Shown here: piece after piece, positions 1-35,289 of the stretch
Position numbering within the stretch: position 1 is the stretch's first letter
How the letters are laid out: each line of letters starts with the position of its first letter
Assembly: GCF_964340395.1 (NCBI RefSeq)
Contig: NC_135563.1
Coordinates: 10,705,151-10,740,650 of the forward strand
From: Glandiceps talaboti
Taxonomy: Eukaryota; Hemichordata; Enteropneusta; Spengelidae
DNA length: 35,500 nt
Reading direction: 5' to 3'
Program-made: the position numbers and the translations under genes
The notes under the pieces: generated by a model
What the model was told of the DNA's origin: nothing
The model's input: the letters and a program-made list of their open reading frames with translations, nothing else
Database searches by the model: none

Positions 1-773
1 GCACATAGAGAAAGTGTTTTACTTCAGTGTTACTGGTTGTAACACCTTGCTAGTAAAAGTGGTGGTACAGATAGCAAAGTATACAGAAAATCAGTCAATA
101 AGAATCAGATATGTTCACCCATACTAACATACATATGTACAGGTACATTCATGTACATCAAGCACAAACCATGACAAGTTAAATAAAAACACAGTGGGGG
201 AAGAAATATCCTGTAAAGACAGCTGATACTGAAATAGTAATATAGTAAGCAGAGATACATCATAACATTCACAGATAGTGAATTCCCAACAACCAACCAG
301 AACATTGAAAAAGTCGAAAATAAAAAATAGCTTGACAGATCCGTCGTTGTTTCCGCTTTATGTAACATGCTCCATTTGTAATATGGGATAGGGAGTGGTT
401 ACATATGTGGACCAACGACTGGATCTTTCAGATTAAACAAGAAACTGATATATAATGAAACTGTTGATGATAGAATAGATACTCAATGCACATGATGCGT
501 TACACTCGTACCCACTGAATACATAATTTTTGTGCAAATCCAATGCTCACAAGGCTAGTACCCACATGCATCTCAAAAAGTTTCCACTGCAGATGTGAAA
601 ATTTGAACAAACAAATGCCTCTTGTGTTTATATATTAAAGATAACATAGACAATTAATTTGATTACATTTGATATCTTTTCTGTTGTATTTATATTTCAC
701 TCATGTAGACACACTGTTGATGAACTTGACACTTTTCATATAGACACATTCTTGTATGCCTATATGTAATTAT

Positions 774-825
774 TACATTACGTTGTATTGGATTTTGGCA
801 CTATACAAATTCTTTTGATTGATTG
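774..825 (+). mobile_element. Retroelement 3' tail-like sequence (TTGGATTTTGGCACTATACA)
   Basis: The stretch from about 774 (CATTACGTTGTATTGGATTT...) to the TTTTGATTGATTG end matches, in inverted orientation, 28660-28706. The latter follows a reverse-transcriptase C-terminus. A shared tail ending in short ATTG/ATTT repeats is typical of non-LTR elements or SINEs that borrow their tails. The upstream boundary is not clear. Confidence 0.6.
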
Positions 826-1123
826 CTAGTATCTGTAGACAGCATCACATGTTATCTAGCTAGCTAACATAGTTGTTACCTTTTTCACTTAAAAAGTGAT
901 AAATAAAATACAAAAGGTCTAAATATTTCACTCCAACTTGAAGGGGAACATTTGTAGAAATGACGCCTCATGAAATCAGGTACAATTTGACCTCAGAAAA
1001 AACTTTAAAAATTTACAACAACAAAAAATGGTTAAGTTTCCGACTGCAAATTTGCAATGTAGTGGTGTGAGTTTTGATGACATGTTTGTTAATGATTTGG
1101 GGCAAGTAATGTTACAAAATCCA

Positions 1124-1170
1124 CTTTCTTGCCTTATCTATTTCTATCATATCCAAGTCTTTGGGGAAGG
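1124..1170 (-). pseudogene. Decayed tandem copy of exon l end plus donor
   Basis: On the minus strand GACTTGGATATGATAGAAAT then AGATAAGGCAAG repeats the true exon end GACTTGGAGATGATAGAAAT then AGGTAAGACAAG, displaced by 66 bp. The donor GT has become AT in the copy, so it should not be spliced. Part of the upstream exon sequence (GGTACCC against GGATACCC) is also recognisable. Confidence 0.85.
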
Positions 1171-1203
1171 TTAAGGGTACCACACACTAATTTCTTGTCT
1201 TAC

Positions 1204-24543
<23,340 letters not shown>

Positions 24544-24674
24544 CTAGTAGTAATACAAACAAAGTACTGAATAAATTAACATAGAATTCATATTCATATC
24601 TGGATACAAATGTCAAATCTTTGCGGCACAGAAGAATGACATGTACATTTTCAGTAATATAAATAAGTGACAAA

Positions 24675-24701
24675 CCATAGACCCTGGTGGAGGGTCTATG
24701 G
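24675..24701. repeat. Perfect 11-bp stem hairpin at satellite edge
   Basis: CCATAGACCCT (24675-24685), loop GGTGG, AGGGTCTATGG (24691-24701). It sits exactly at the left edge of the 46-bp satellite. Confidence 0.9.
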
Positions 24702-26330
24702 AAAAACCAAAATTAGGTGTTCCTCTATCCCATAATATGTGGCAGTGAGACACCAGAATCTTGTGTTTCCCTATTTCTTATGGTATGGTAGTGAGACACC
24801 AGAATCTGGTGTTTTCTCCTATCCCTTTCATACTGTGTGGTAGTGAGACACTAAAATCTGGTGTTCCCCTATCCCATAATATGTGGTAGTGAGACACTAA
24901 AATCTGGTGTTCCCCTATCTCATAATATGTGATAGTGAGACAGCAAAATCTGGTGTTCCCCTATCTCATAATATGTAGTAGTGAGACACTAAAATCTGGT
25001 GTTCCGCTATCCCATAATATGTGGTAGTGAGACACTAAAATCTGGTGTTCCGCTATCTCATAATATGTGGTAGTGAGACACTAAAATCTGGTGTTCCGTT
25101 ATCCCATAATATGTGGTAGTGAGACACCAAAATCTGGTGTTCCGTTATCCCATAATATGTGATAGTGAGACACTAAAATCTGGTGTTCCGTTATCCCATA
25201 ATATGTGGTAGTGAGACACTAAAATCTGGTGTTCCGTTATCTCATAATATGTGATAGTGAGACACTAAAATCTGGTGTTCCCCTATCTCATAATATGTAG
25301 TAGTGAGACACTAAAATCTGGTGTTCCGCTATCCCATAATATGTGGTAGTGAGACACTAAAATCTGGTGTTCCGCTATCTCATAATATGTGGTAGTGAGA
25401 CACTAAAATCTGGTGTTCCGTTATCCCATAATATGTGGTAGTGAGACACCAAAATCTGGTGTTCCGTTATCCCATAATATGTGATAGTGAGACACTAAAA
25501 TCTGGTGTTCCGTTATCCCATAATATGTGGTAGTGAGACACTAAAATCTGGTGTTCCGTTATCTCATAATATGTGATAGTGAGACACTAAAATCTGGTGT
25601 TCCGTTATCTCATAATATGTGGTAGTGAGACACTAAAATCTGGTGTTCCGCTATCCCATAATATGTAGTAGTGAGACACTAAAATCTGGTGTTCCGTTAT
25701 CCCATAATATGTGGTAGTGAGACACTAAAATCTGGTGTTCCGTTATCCCATAATATGTGAGTGAGACACTAAAATCTGGTGTTCCGTTATCTCATAATAT
25801 GTGGTAGTGAGACACTAAAATCTGGTGTTCCCCTATCTCATAATATGTGGCAGTGAGACACCAGAATCTGGTGTTTCCCTATTTCTTATGGTGTGGTAGT
25901 GAGACATTAAAATCTGGTGTTCCCCTATCCCATAATATGTAGTAGTGAGACACTAAAATCTGGTGTTCCCCTATCTTATAATATGTGGTAGTGAGACACC
26001 AGAATCTGGTGTTTCCCTATTTCTTATGGTGTGGTAGTGAGACATTAAAATCTGGTGTTCCCCTATCCCATAATATGTGGTAGTGAGACACTAAAATCTG
26101 GTGTTCCCCTATCCCATAATATGTGGCAGTGAGACACTAAAATCTGGTGTTCCCCTATCCCATAATATGTGGTAATGAGACACCAAAAACTGGTGTTCCC
26201 CTATCTCATAATATGTGGCAGTGAGACACTAAAATCTGGTGTTCCCCTATCCCATAATATGTGGTAATGAGACACCAAAAACTGGTGTTTCGTTATCTCT
26301 TACTGCATGGTGATTGGTAAGAAAACTCAG
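24702..26330. repeat. 46-bp satellite, about 35 copies, MITE-derived
   Basis: The monomer is about 46 bp: TGGTAGTGAGACACTAAAAT, CTGGTGTTCCCCTAT, CCCATAATATG. Variation is mainly at CCCCTAT/CCGCTAT/CCGTTAT, TCC/TCT and GTGG/GTGA/GTAG. The order of variants repeats every 322 bp (7 monomers) between 24931 and 25575. The consensus matches the interior of the hAT-like MITE at 19284 (AAAATTTGGTGTTCCCCTAT then CTCTTACTATGTGGT), and the final monomer near 26280 continues into MITE-like right-half sequence. Confidence 0.95.
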
Positions 26331-26848
26331 ACCCAAATTTAGACCCAAAACAACAAAAACTGTCCTTCATTTGTGATCATATTGCCCCTGAACCTTTTCG
26401 CATACATCGTATTGATAGCCGCTTTTTATTAATTAGAATGAAATAAAATGAACAACTACTATAATTAATGTAATTACATAAGACTGAATTAGTTGGCAAT
26501 CTACAAATAGATAAATACAACCTGGGTCATTAACCTCACTACTAGAATTGTATCAGGTACAATAAGAGTGAATAATTAATACATGACCCTTTTGCTTGTT
26601 AACCAATAATTTGACAAGCAAATCTTATCAATTATTACAAACATGTATGTACCAGAGATTACTTGCACTGGTGTTCACACATACTAGTGGTATTTTCACT
26701 GCAGTGCACTATTGAAAACATGATTGCATACCTGCATGCAAATGATATGCAAATGAGGATGCGATCATTCGCTACACATGAAATCATGTGATCACGCTGT
26801 ATGATTTTTATGGAAATTTGCCATTTCAGATAAACATATGTAATAATA

Positions 26849-26992
26849 ACGGAACTCCATTCTAAATGAGTTTCGGTGTGGGTACTCGGGTACTCTCTGC
26901 GCTCCTGAAAGTACAGGCGCAGAGAACACTACAAGCACTTGTGCAATACCCCAAGTACGCCACACTTGCACTCATGTGTTGTGCGGTTCTGT
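26849..26992. mobile_element. Foldback family 6, copy 1
   Basis: The left arm (ACGGAACTCCA, GTGTGGGTACTCGGGTA) and right arm (AATACCCCAAGTACGCCACA, GCGGTTCTGT) are inverted copies of each other, with GCGCAGAG near the centre also inverted (CTCTGCGC). The same arms flank 35290-35478. Confidence 0.8.
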
Positions 26993-27301
26993 CATATAAT
27001 TATTCTGATGACTTTAATGTCCAAAAATTATTTTATTTCGGATGAAATTGTTTCTTTCAATCAACCAACAAAGAAAGAAAGAAACACTAAACAATGATAT
27101 TTTAATATCTGAATATTTATTATCAATTCAAATAATTCATCCATCATTTTTATGGCTATAAATTTATTTCCATGTGCGATAATAAAAACAAAATCAGATG
27201 AGATTGCAATGGCTATACTATTCTCCCGTTCCTCTTTATTTTCTAGGTTGTTTGTGTTCAATAAAATATTGTTAGCTATTTGTTATCATGTGTATGGATA
27301 G

Positions 27302-27637
27302 GCCATATGGATGAGAATCGGGTAAATTTTTAATATCGATCAAATGATTCTTTTATGTTTTTCCTCTTGTGAAAATAATATCAAACAACATTTACCAAGT
27401 CCTTGTTTGTATTAAACTGAATTAATTGCAAAAAATTAAGAAATGTATAAATATTCGTTAACGTAGAGAAACAACCAACTTTTTACTAATTTTTTAGCTT
27501 TCTGCGATTTATTGAGTTACACACAAAGACTCAGTCTATGTTGTTTAACATTGATTTTTCAAGTAGGAAAACACAGTAAAGTTCTTTCATGAAATAAAAA
27601 TTCAAAATGAGTACTAATTTGTCATCCATATGGTCAC
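27302..27637. mobile_element. MITE family with CCATATGGAT ends, copy 1
   Basis: GGCCATATGGATGAGAATCG at the left is inverted at the right (TGTCATCCATATGGTC). The interior block TTTTAGCTTTCTGCGATTTA, then TTGAGTTACACACAAAGACT and TCTATGTTGTTTAACA, matches the second copy at 30400-30831. Confidence 0.85.
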
Positions 27638-28659
27638 TTTAAGACTAACGTCTAGTAGCTGTCTAAAATAAGTGTAACATATCTCTTTTTAAGTTGTTCA
27701 GAGTATCAGTATGACAGACTGTGACACAAATAAAACAGAAAGCTGTTAGCTAATAGCAAAGTCAATTATCAACACGTCAAATTTCTAGTGTTCAAGACAT
27801 TTAATCATCCGCTTGCTACAATAAATATGTCAGGGGTGTTTGTTGCCTCATTAGTATTTACATCATGTAACCACTGCATTGAGGACTTACACTACCAGGG
27901 TGCCATATGGTGGAGATGGTGAAACCCATAGTAAACTGATCAGTCAGTCAGGAAAATTACAAAAATTACCAAAATAGGTTTTTTTACATTCTTAGATACT
28001 AAAATAGTAGTTACAAAATTTTATATATTAAATTGGGGTTTGCATTTTAGTTTTTAAACTAGAGCTTTTAAATTTAAGCTTTTTAAACTAGGGTGTTAAC
28101 ATTTCAGGTATTACAATATTATTTCTTTAATTTTAGTACTAAAATAGATTTTGCCTTTAAGCTACTAAAAATATATATATTTCAGAATCTTTTTTTTTTT
28201 GTAAGTGCTTTTTGCTTTTAAGCTACTAGATCATATTGTTGCATGTGCTCCGTCACCTTAGTGAGGTTCTACCATATTTTACAGCATACCCAATTTACAA
28301 CAATACATGACAAACCAAGCTGTATAATTTACACCGGAATATATTCATTACCCTCATACAACCGGGAAAGATGATGGTGGTATGCACACATTGCATATGT
28401 GGTATTACTTGTCAAATCTATAAATAATACCAGTATATTTGATATATATTCAGACTTTCTTTGATATTCCGACCTCATATTTTAATTTTGACGGGCACTG
28501 TTTTATGGTGGTGAGGTGTGTACACATGTATGTGTTATTACATGCTCAGACACACTGTCCTAGTTGGTGGTTGAATAAGGGGGTGGCTCGGTGTCTATAG
28601 CATACATGTAGGTGTATGTGTTATACCACTAATCAATGGATTCAATTTCAATTTTCAAA

Positions 28660-28840
28660 TCAAAAGAATTTATATGGTGCCAAAATCCAATACAACATAA
28701 TGTTTTATGGTGCTGAACTGGAGAAATAGTAAATCAATGTTAAAGTTAGAAAGCTCTTGCAAACAGATGTGTCTTTATGTCCTTATTGAATTTATCAAAA
28801 GAGGATGGTGAACAAAGTTCAAAAAAGCCAGGAGTTTTTT
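28660..28840 (-). mobile_element. 5'-truncated LINE: reverse transcriptase C-terminus and 3' tail
   Basis: On the minus strand, a frame ending at 28746 reads SSFDKFNKDIKTHLFARAF and stops. FxxxIKTHLFxxAF is the typical last segment of the reverse-transcriptase open frame in CR1/RTE-like non-LTR retrotransposons of invertebrates. It is followed by GTTGTATTGGATTTTGGCAC and an ATTCTTTTGATTTG tail that also occurs near 774-825. Only the last roughly 30 codons remain; the upstream part gives way to a CAGA microsatellite. Confidence 0.75.
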
Positions 28841-28850
28841 AGATATTGAT

Positions 28851-28851
28851 G

Positions 28852-28887
<36 letters not shown>

Positions 28888-28932
28888 GGACGGACGGACG
28901 GACGGACGGACGGACGGACGGACGGACGGACG

Positions 28933-28992
<60 letters not shown>

Positions 28993-29051
28993 GGCAGGCA
29001 GGTAGACAGACAGACAGACAGACAGGCAGGCAGGCAGGTAGACAGACAGGC

Positions 29052-29092
<41 letters not shown>

Positions 29093-29138
29093 CACAGACA
29101 GACACACACACACAGACACACAGACAGACACACACACA

Positions 29139-29234
<96 letters not shown>

Positions 29235-29235
29235 T
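28851..29235. repeat. Compound ACAG/ACGG/GCAG/CA microsatellite
   Basis: Blocks of ACAG, then about 12 uniform ACGG units (28887-28937), ACAG, GCAG/GTAG patches, CACA and ACAG again. All cysteine/serine/valine-rich or QTDR frames in it are repeat artefacts. Confidence 0.98.
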
Positions 29236-30194
29236 GCCTGGTATCTCTTAAGCTCCTTCTTGGGGGCTGAAAATCCATTTAAATTTATTTCAGTGTTTTT
29301 ATTATATGGATAACAAATAAGTAAACTACCAAGTTTCACAGTCAAAGTGTTTAAAACCAAAATAAAGGTATACATGCATGTTAAACTATACATTTGAACT
29401 AAATTTTTACCATCTCTGACTGTTACTCAAGTGATACAACCTTTGTGCAAAAAACCCACTGCACTTGGCCTCAGTGTGGTGATGTAACTATTGATCCATT
29501 TAGACTCGGCTCTTTGTAATTTATAGAACATTTATAGAAAGTCTATCAGGCTCCACTCAATACGTCATAAGGACACACTGAGTCTTGGCCTCAATTGCAT
29601 TTGATTACATTCAGAGGCTGTCTTGGTAACTACTTGCTGTGTTCAGATAGGTGACTGCCATTCAAGTGGTCAAATTACTCCATTTACGTATACATAATAT
29701 ACGCCATACTCATATTATAAATTCCTTCATATGTCATTATGGTTTTCGGTTACTCATAATTACATATAAATGCTACCAATCATTTTTACTATATTTTCAT
29801 CCTTTTTTTTGTTAATTTTCTTCAATCTAGGTCAAGTGCAGTATAACTGACCTGCTATAAATGACCTTGTCCTTAGAAATTTATCCAATGAAATATTTTG
29901 ATTTTGTTAATTTTCTATCTCCACAAGCATATTCTTTATGGTTGAAAAAACTGTGATATTTACCTTTTCAGCAGTTAAGGAGTACAAAAACAGCTTGAAT
30001 CTTTGACTACATGTAGTTATTTATGATAGCGCCTCAGCGGGCTCTTTTCAAGAATTTTGAATCAAATACTTATATTTCACTGTTTCAAAGAATAAATCCA
30101 ACTGGGGTAGAAAATGCTAACCTGTCACATTAGTTAACTGCATGCCACATTTTTTCCAGATTTCTCATATTGAACCAGGTTATTTTCATGTCTA

Positions 30195-30356
30195 AGACAG
30201 TTACTGTGGTAACATAAACCTACATATTTTCGTTATTAGAAAATTCTGCACAATTTTCAGTCTTCAGCTAGTGCTCGGAGATTAATTTTCACCAGACTGG
30301 TTACCAGGTACATTGTGTTCGTGTACAAGAAGGTATTTTCGTCACTACCTATTCTT
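30195..30356 (+). repeat. Dispersed repeat family 7, copy 2
   Basis: TTTTCAGTCTTCAGCTAGTG, GATTAATTTTCACCAGACTG, GGTACATTGTGTTCGTGTAC and AAGAAGGTATTTTCGTCACT match the complement of 22330-22460. It ends at a 23-base G run. Confidence 0.7.
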
Positions 30357-30379
30357 GGGGGGGGGGGGGGGGGGGGGGG
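30357..30379. repeat. Homopolymer G run (23)
   Basis: Uninterrupted G between a family-7 repeat and a CCATATGGAT MITE. Confidence 0.98.
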
Positions 30380-30399
30380 TGTCCTAGCATATTAAAATT

Positions 30400-30832
30400 A
30401 CCATATGGATGAGGATTGGGGTATTTATTTTGGATTTTTAATTTATAAAATAATTTTATCATGGCTTCCTACAATGTGAAACAACATATGCCAAATCCCT
30501 GTTGGTAACTCAATAAATTGGAAAACATTAATAAATGTGCATTCTCACAAACCAGAGCTGTTATTTTTTTATTTTATTTTTATTTGCGCATTAAGAACAA
30601 TGCTGTAAAACAAGCCATGGTTTGCGACAATGTAAATGTGTAAACTGTTTGTTATTGTACATACAATAACAAACTTTTTACACATATTTTAGCTTTTTGC
30701 AATGTATTGAGTTACAAACACAGACTGGTCTATGCTGTTTCACACTGATTTCGTAAGTACAAAACCATAATAATTTAATTGTTTTATATATTAAAAGTCC
30801 AAAATAAATACCCAATCCTTATCCATATGGTC
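30400..30832. mobile_element. MITE family with CCATATGGAT ends, copy 2
   Basis: The left end ACCATATGGATGAGGATTGG, GGTATTTATTTTGGATTTTT is inverted at the right (AAAAGTCCAAAATAAATACC, CAATCCTTATCCATATGGT), giving terminal inverted repeats of about 50 bases. The interior matches copy 1 at 27302. It also holds a strong inner hairpin (30638-30683). Confidence 0.88.
30638..30683. repeat. Inner hairpin of the MITE
   Basis: GTGTAAA-CT-GTTTGTTATTG, loop TACATA, CAATAACAAAC-TT-TTTACAC. Both stem segments are perfect and separated by a 2-base internal loop. Confidence 0.9.
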
Positions 30833-32649
30833 ACTTTAAGTCTTCAGTGAAAATTTCCAGGTGATAATATCTGTGGCTAGGTTTGATATGTAAAATATAT
30901 CAATATGCAAGATTCACTTTATTACAACTTTCTTATTACTGACATTGATTGAAAACAGTATGTGTTACACATGTACATTATTTTGTATTTTTATCTTTCC
31001 GATCATCCTATTATTCTCCGTTTACCCAGGAAAGCCGGTATTTTGCATGCAAAAATTCAAATTTCTGTTGCCATCAGTGCTCGTACAGGTTCATGGGATT
31101 TTACTAATATCCAAATCTCCTATAAAACCTTATGAAATTTGAATTCTGATACATGTACACATACATAAGGTATCATTGTGGTCATCCAGATTGGAAGATG
31201 ACGCAGGGATGAATATTTCATGTTAAAATGTGGTGTGTCTGTCATACCATGTAATGATGATACTTTTGATACTTTGGTGATCCATTGACTTTTATTTTGA
31301 ATTTTATCTAATGATAGCCTGGAATCCATTGCTTCCTTACAAAATCTAACCCTGATACCAGGGTCGATAACCTTGACAAAACAAAATTGTGGCTAACTGG
31401 CACTATTAAATAATCCCACACAAAATAATCAAGTTCAAACCAGCCATGGGAGATACTTCCGCTAACTAAAAACTTGATCTAACAACTCATTGTTGGTTAT
31501 CTGGTAAAAGAAATATCATACACTTGCTTGATATAATATTGACGGTGTTCAGAGTCACCTTCCCCATTATTATATTATGCAGTTATGTGCAACGGTGTCC
31601 TAGCAAATACACACCCGGCAACAACAAAAATAGAATGTGTGTGCATTCCACTGATATGTGCATGATGTATATACAGACAGCAAAAATAACTGCCTCATAC
31701 ATTTATCATTATGACATACCACAAACATTGCTTTCATGGGATGATATCACAAATTATTACAAATAATCTGTGATTCAAACTATTTGAGAATTGTTTATGA
31801 TTTCAAGAATAGGACATTAAAACAATATTCACTTTTTGAACAGTTTATTAGCAATGAATGCAACATTCCCGTTTTGTCAACTATGGACCTTGATCACGCA
31901 ATGATTTATTTATCAGCATCAAAATATCTCTATCCGAAAGTACTTCAAAGTACGCAACAAAGGGGAGAAAACCACAGGACTAACAGTCTATTCAGCAAAT
32001 GTATGCCTACATCATGATTGTCCTCAAATCAAGATGTATACAAATAAAAGTACATGCCATACAGATTCTATTCAATTCACACAGGTTTTCTCATTTTAAT
32101 AAGTAAATTATTATACCCGTCAATCTTCATTTCCGATGCTTGGTGACCATGTGATAAAATTACACCTCCAAACAATACCACAATGACATGACAAATCCAT
32201 TCAAACCTGACACAAAGGTTTGTCAAGGTTGTCTCCTCACAGACCTCTATCATGATGAATAGCATGATATGTTAATAACACTCAGTCACCTTGTGTGAGT
32301 TATCTCTTTCCTTGCACGCACCTGATATACTGTAAATCATGATGCATTCCTCAATATCTAATTTTAGCTAAGGTATAAAAATTAAAATTAAAAATGGTTG
32401 GGTGTATTTCCTGTTGTCAATGGTGTTATATAACTAGTGATTCTAATGAATGAATGAATTTTAGATTTAGATTATCAGGGACACAGTTTGCAGTTACTAT
32501 ACTATCGCTGTTATTGTATATATTATACAACTAAATGAACATCTGTATGTACTATTAGTAGATAGTCACTGTAACATACACACAAAATGCCATTGTTGCA
32601 TAGTCCTTGTCAGCAGTTTTTGACTTATGTAGCTTCCACAGAGACGCAG

Positions 32650-32659
32650 ACACGCAGGC

Positions 32660-32704
<45 letters not shown>

Positions 32705-32717
32705 CACAGACAGACAC

Positions 32718-32748
<31 letters not shown>

Positions 32749-32804
32749 CACAGACACACAAACACACATACTGGGTGGGTGGGCAGCAGGCAGGCAGGCA
32801 AATG

Positions 32805-32896
<92 letters not shown>
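32650..32896. repeat. (CAGA)n compound microsatellite
   Basis: Two long ACAG blocks separated by ACACACA, GGTGGGTGGG and GCAGGCAGGCAG patches near 32755-32800. Confidence 0.98.
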
Positions 32897-32899
<3 letters not shown>

Positions 32900-33982
32900 G
32901 ACTGACACTGCACAAGTACTGAACCTAATATTCAGATTTATAAATGCGCTAAAATTGATTCTTCTGACTCTTTGACAGGTCAAAAATATTGACAGCCAAC
33001 TTTTGAGATTGTAAATCAGTATTTCATATGTAGTATACTCAACAACTAAACATAACTACATGCTGTTATAGAGAGGGATATTACTATCACTAAGGTTTAG
33101 GCATGACGCAAACGTACAGTCATGTAGATATGTAGATATTTCTCTTCATTACTAACACTCAATTCTGCTTATATCAATTTCATAAATATCTCTTCCATCA
33201 CACTCTGCTACAATTAGTTGGAAACAGTTTTTCATAGGAACAGAATGCTATCTCTGTTGTTGTAAAATGTCAACACACAGCCTGCTCACAGGAATACCAC
33301 AAATTTTATTGTATGAACATTTCTCTTCATCCAAAAAGTAATACTTAAAATATTTCAAATTTTTCAACCATAAATTATTTTGTGTGCTTGTCTACAACAA
33401 ATTTGATGTAAAATCCCTTTAGTCTTTAAGTGTTTATTGTATAAGCTCGTTATTCTTCAAATATTTTAGGTAAAGGCCCTTTCATTGTCGCAAAAGTTTT
33501 AGAGGTCCAAGAGTTAAAGACCCATGTTTCAGTCCCAGGTCCTTGCATTAGTGCTATCTTATCAGTGGCGTAATAAGGATTAGATACGAGAATAAATGTT
33601 CATGGACTCTGAGTTCATACTTAATAATGAACATTTCTACTCACACTCAGAGTCAAAATATTCTTGCAAGTAAATCCCAAATTTTCGTTGACATCTCATC
33701 GGCATCGCCAGAAGTGTACTACATTAGATAAACATAGAATCATTCTTTTGTTCATGGGCAATTTTTCCTTTAGCTAATGTTTTTCCTACATATAAGTTTT
33801 CATCCTAATTGAAAACTTGGCATTTAAATATCCAAACATTTCTGATTTCAACACATTTTGTGTAAAGACTGTACTATAAGTTAAAGGGCCTTTAGTCATA
33901 AATTTCTTAAAAATAAAGGCCACCTAAGCTGACAACTGTTTACAGTACATGCCCTTTTAGTTTTCGATTGTTTGATATAAAG

Positions 33983-34010
33983 CCCCCCCCCCCCCCCCCC
34001 CCCCCCCCCC
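33983..34010. repeat. Homopolymer C run (28)
   Basis: Uninterrupted C on the plus strand. Confidence 0.98.
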
Positions 34011-34626
34011 ATCAGTCTCTATCTGCTTTGAATAAAGGTTTTTTACTTATGGTAGAATTCACAAGATATATAAAGCGGATTAAAATTAAATGAAAGCAGT
34101 GAGCTGTGAGTGCCAACAATGTCAGGGGAGAAATTATAAAAATGTTATATAAAATAGACATATGTAATTAAAAACTATATGACTTATGTGATTTTCTAAA
34201 TATATGTAAGCTGGTAACAACAGACAAAAATCCAGTCAAACTGTTTATGAAAATATACCCTATTGTGACTCTAACTACAAATAAATAGTTCTGATTCTCT
34301 CCTTCCACGAACAATAAATAATAGTCAATGCCGTAAGACCTTTCACCGATATATCTTTTAATCGTAAGAGTTCTATGTATACATCTTTTGTGATCTTTGT
34401 TCTTTGCTGTAACTTTACAAAATCAATCTTCTGGAAGCTGATGGATGATGTCATTTCATGTGTTGTATTATCTCATTTTGTTGACGTGATCTCTGTCTTC
34501 TTGTACTAAGGCTGACTAAACTTAGAAGCATGTCCTTCAGGCAGCTGAACACTATGACTGGAATTCACTCTTGTAGAAAAAAGCTGTTTTCTAATTTCTA
34601 CAGATAAAATTTGGATTTATGAACAA

Positions 34627-34935
34627 ATTAATGAATGAATGAATGAATGAATGAATGAATGAATGAATGGATGGATGGATGGATGAATGAATGAATGAAT
34701 GGACAGACGGGCAGATGGACGGACGGACGGACGGACACACGGACAATTGAACGAATGAATGAATGAATGGATGGATGGATGGACAAATGAATGAATGAAT
34801 ATATGAAAGAACGGATGGATGGATGAATGGATGGATGGATGGATGGATGGACGGACGAATGAATGAATAAATGAATAAATGAATGAATGAATGAATGAAT
34901 GAATGAATGAATGAATGAACGAATGAATGAATCTT
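34627..34935. repeat. GAAT/GGAT/GGAC compound microsatellite
   Basis: About 300 bases of related tetramers that drift between GAAT, GGAT and GGAC blocks, interrupted by short unique patches. Confidence 0.97.
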
Positions 34936-35289
34936 TATTTACCTACAAATAACAGAGAACGAAATCCTATTCACTTTGGACAAGTATGTACTCTCCAAAG
35001 AATAGGAGAGAAGCTAGAAAATAGTCATATCTCTACTAATAGAGTCTAGCCACTCAGATACATCCATCAATTAACAGCTGATGTTCTCGTGAAAAAATAC
35101 TAACGCGAGAGCCTGAGCTAGAATTCCTGGCCTTTAAACGTAAAGGTTTGAATTCAGTCGTAGCATCTATTTGTAAATTATCCATGTCATGCCATGTTGT
35201 GCAAAAGTTAATGATAGCACTACTACTACAATCATAGAAACATAATATCAATTTTATCATCATCAAAGAATATAGTTGGGGATACTGTG

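Larger units (their letters stand above)
1..1203 (-). other. INPP5F intron following exon l (incomplete)
   Basis: This AT-rich stretch lies after the last exon found and contains no recognisable coding segment. It holds the decayed exon-l copy (about 1124-1170) and a LINE/SINE-like 3' tail near 774-825. The rest looks like ordinary intron sequence. Confidence 0.6.

Noticed and set aside
24702-26330. CRISPR-like regular repeats
   Set aside because: Units are directly adjoining 46-mers without unique spacers, in an intron-rich metazoan gene; this is a satellite.
26870-26990. Possible promoter/CpG patch upstream of exon a
   Set aside because: The GC-rich patch is explained by the arms of foldback family 6, which recurs at 35290.
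28775-29393. Long Cys/Ser/Val-rich and QTDR-rich open frames
   Set aside because: They arise from CAGA/CA repeats with no unique protein sequence.
33440-33960. Possible inverted pair AAAGGCCCTTT / AAAGGGCCTTT
   Set aside because: Similarity does not extend beyond about 12 bases, and the short motif is itself palindromic, so chance is likely.
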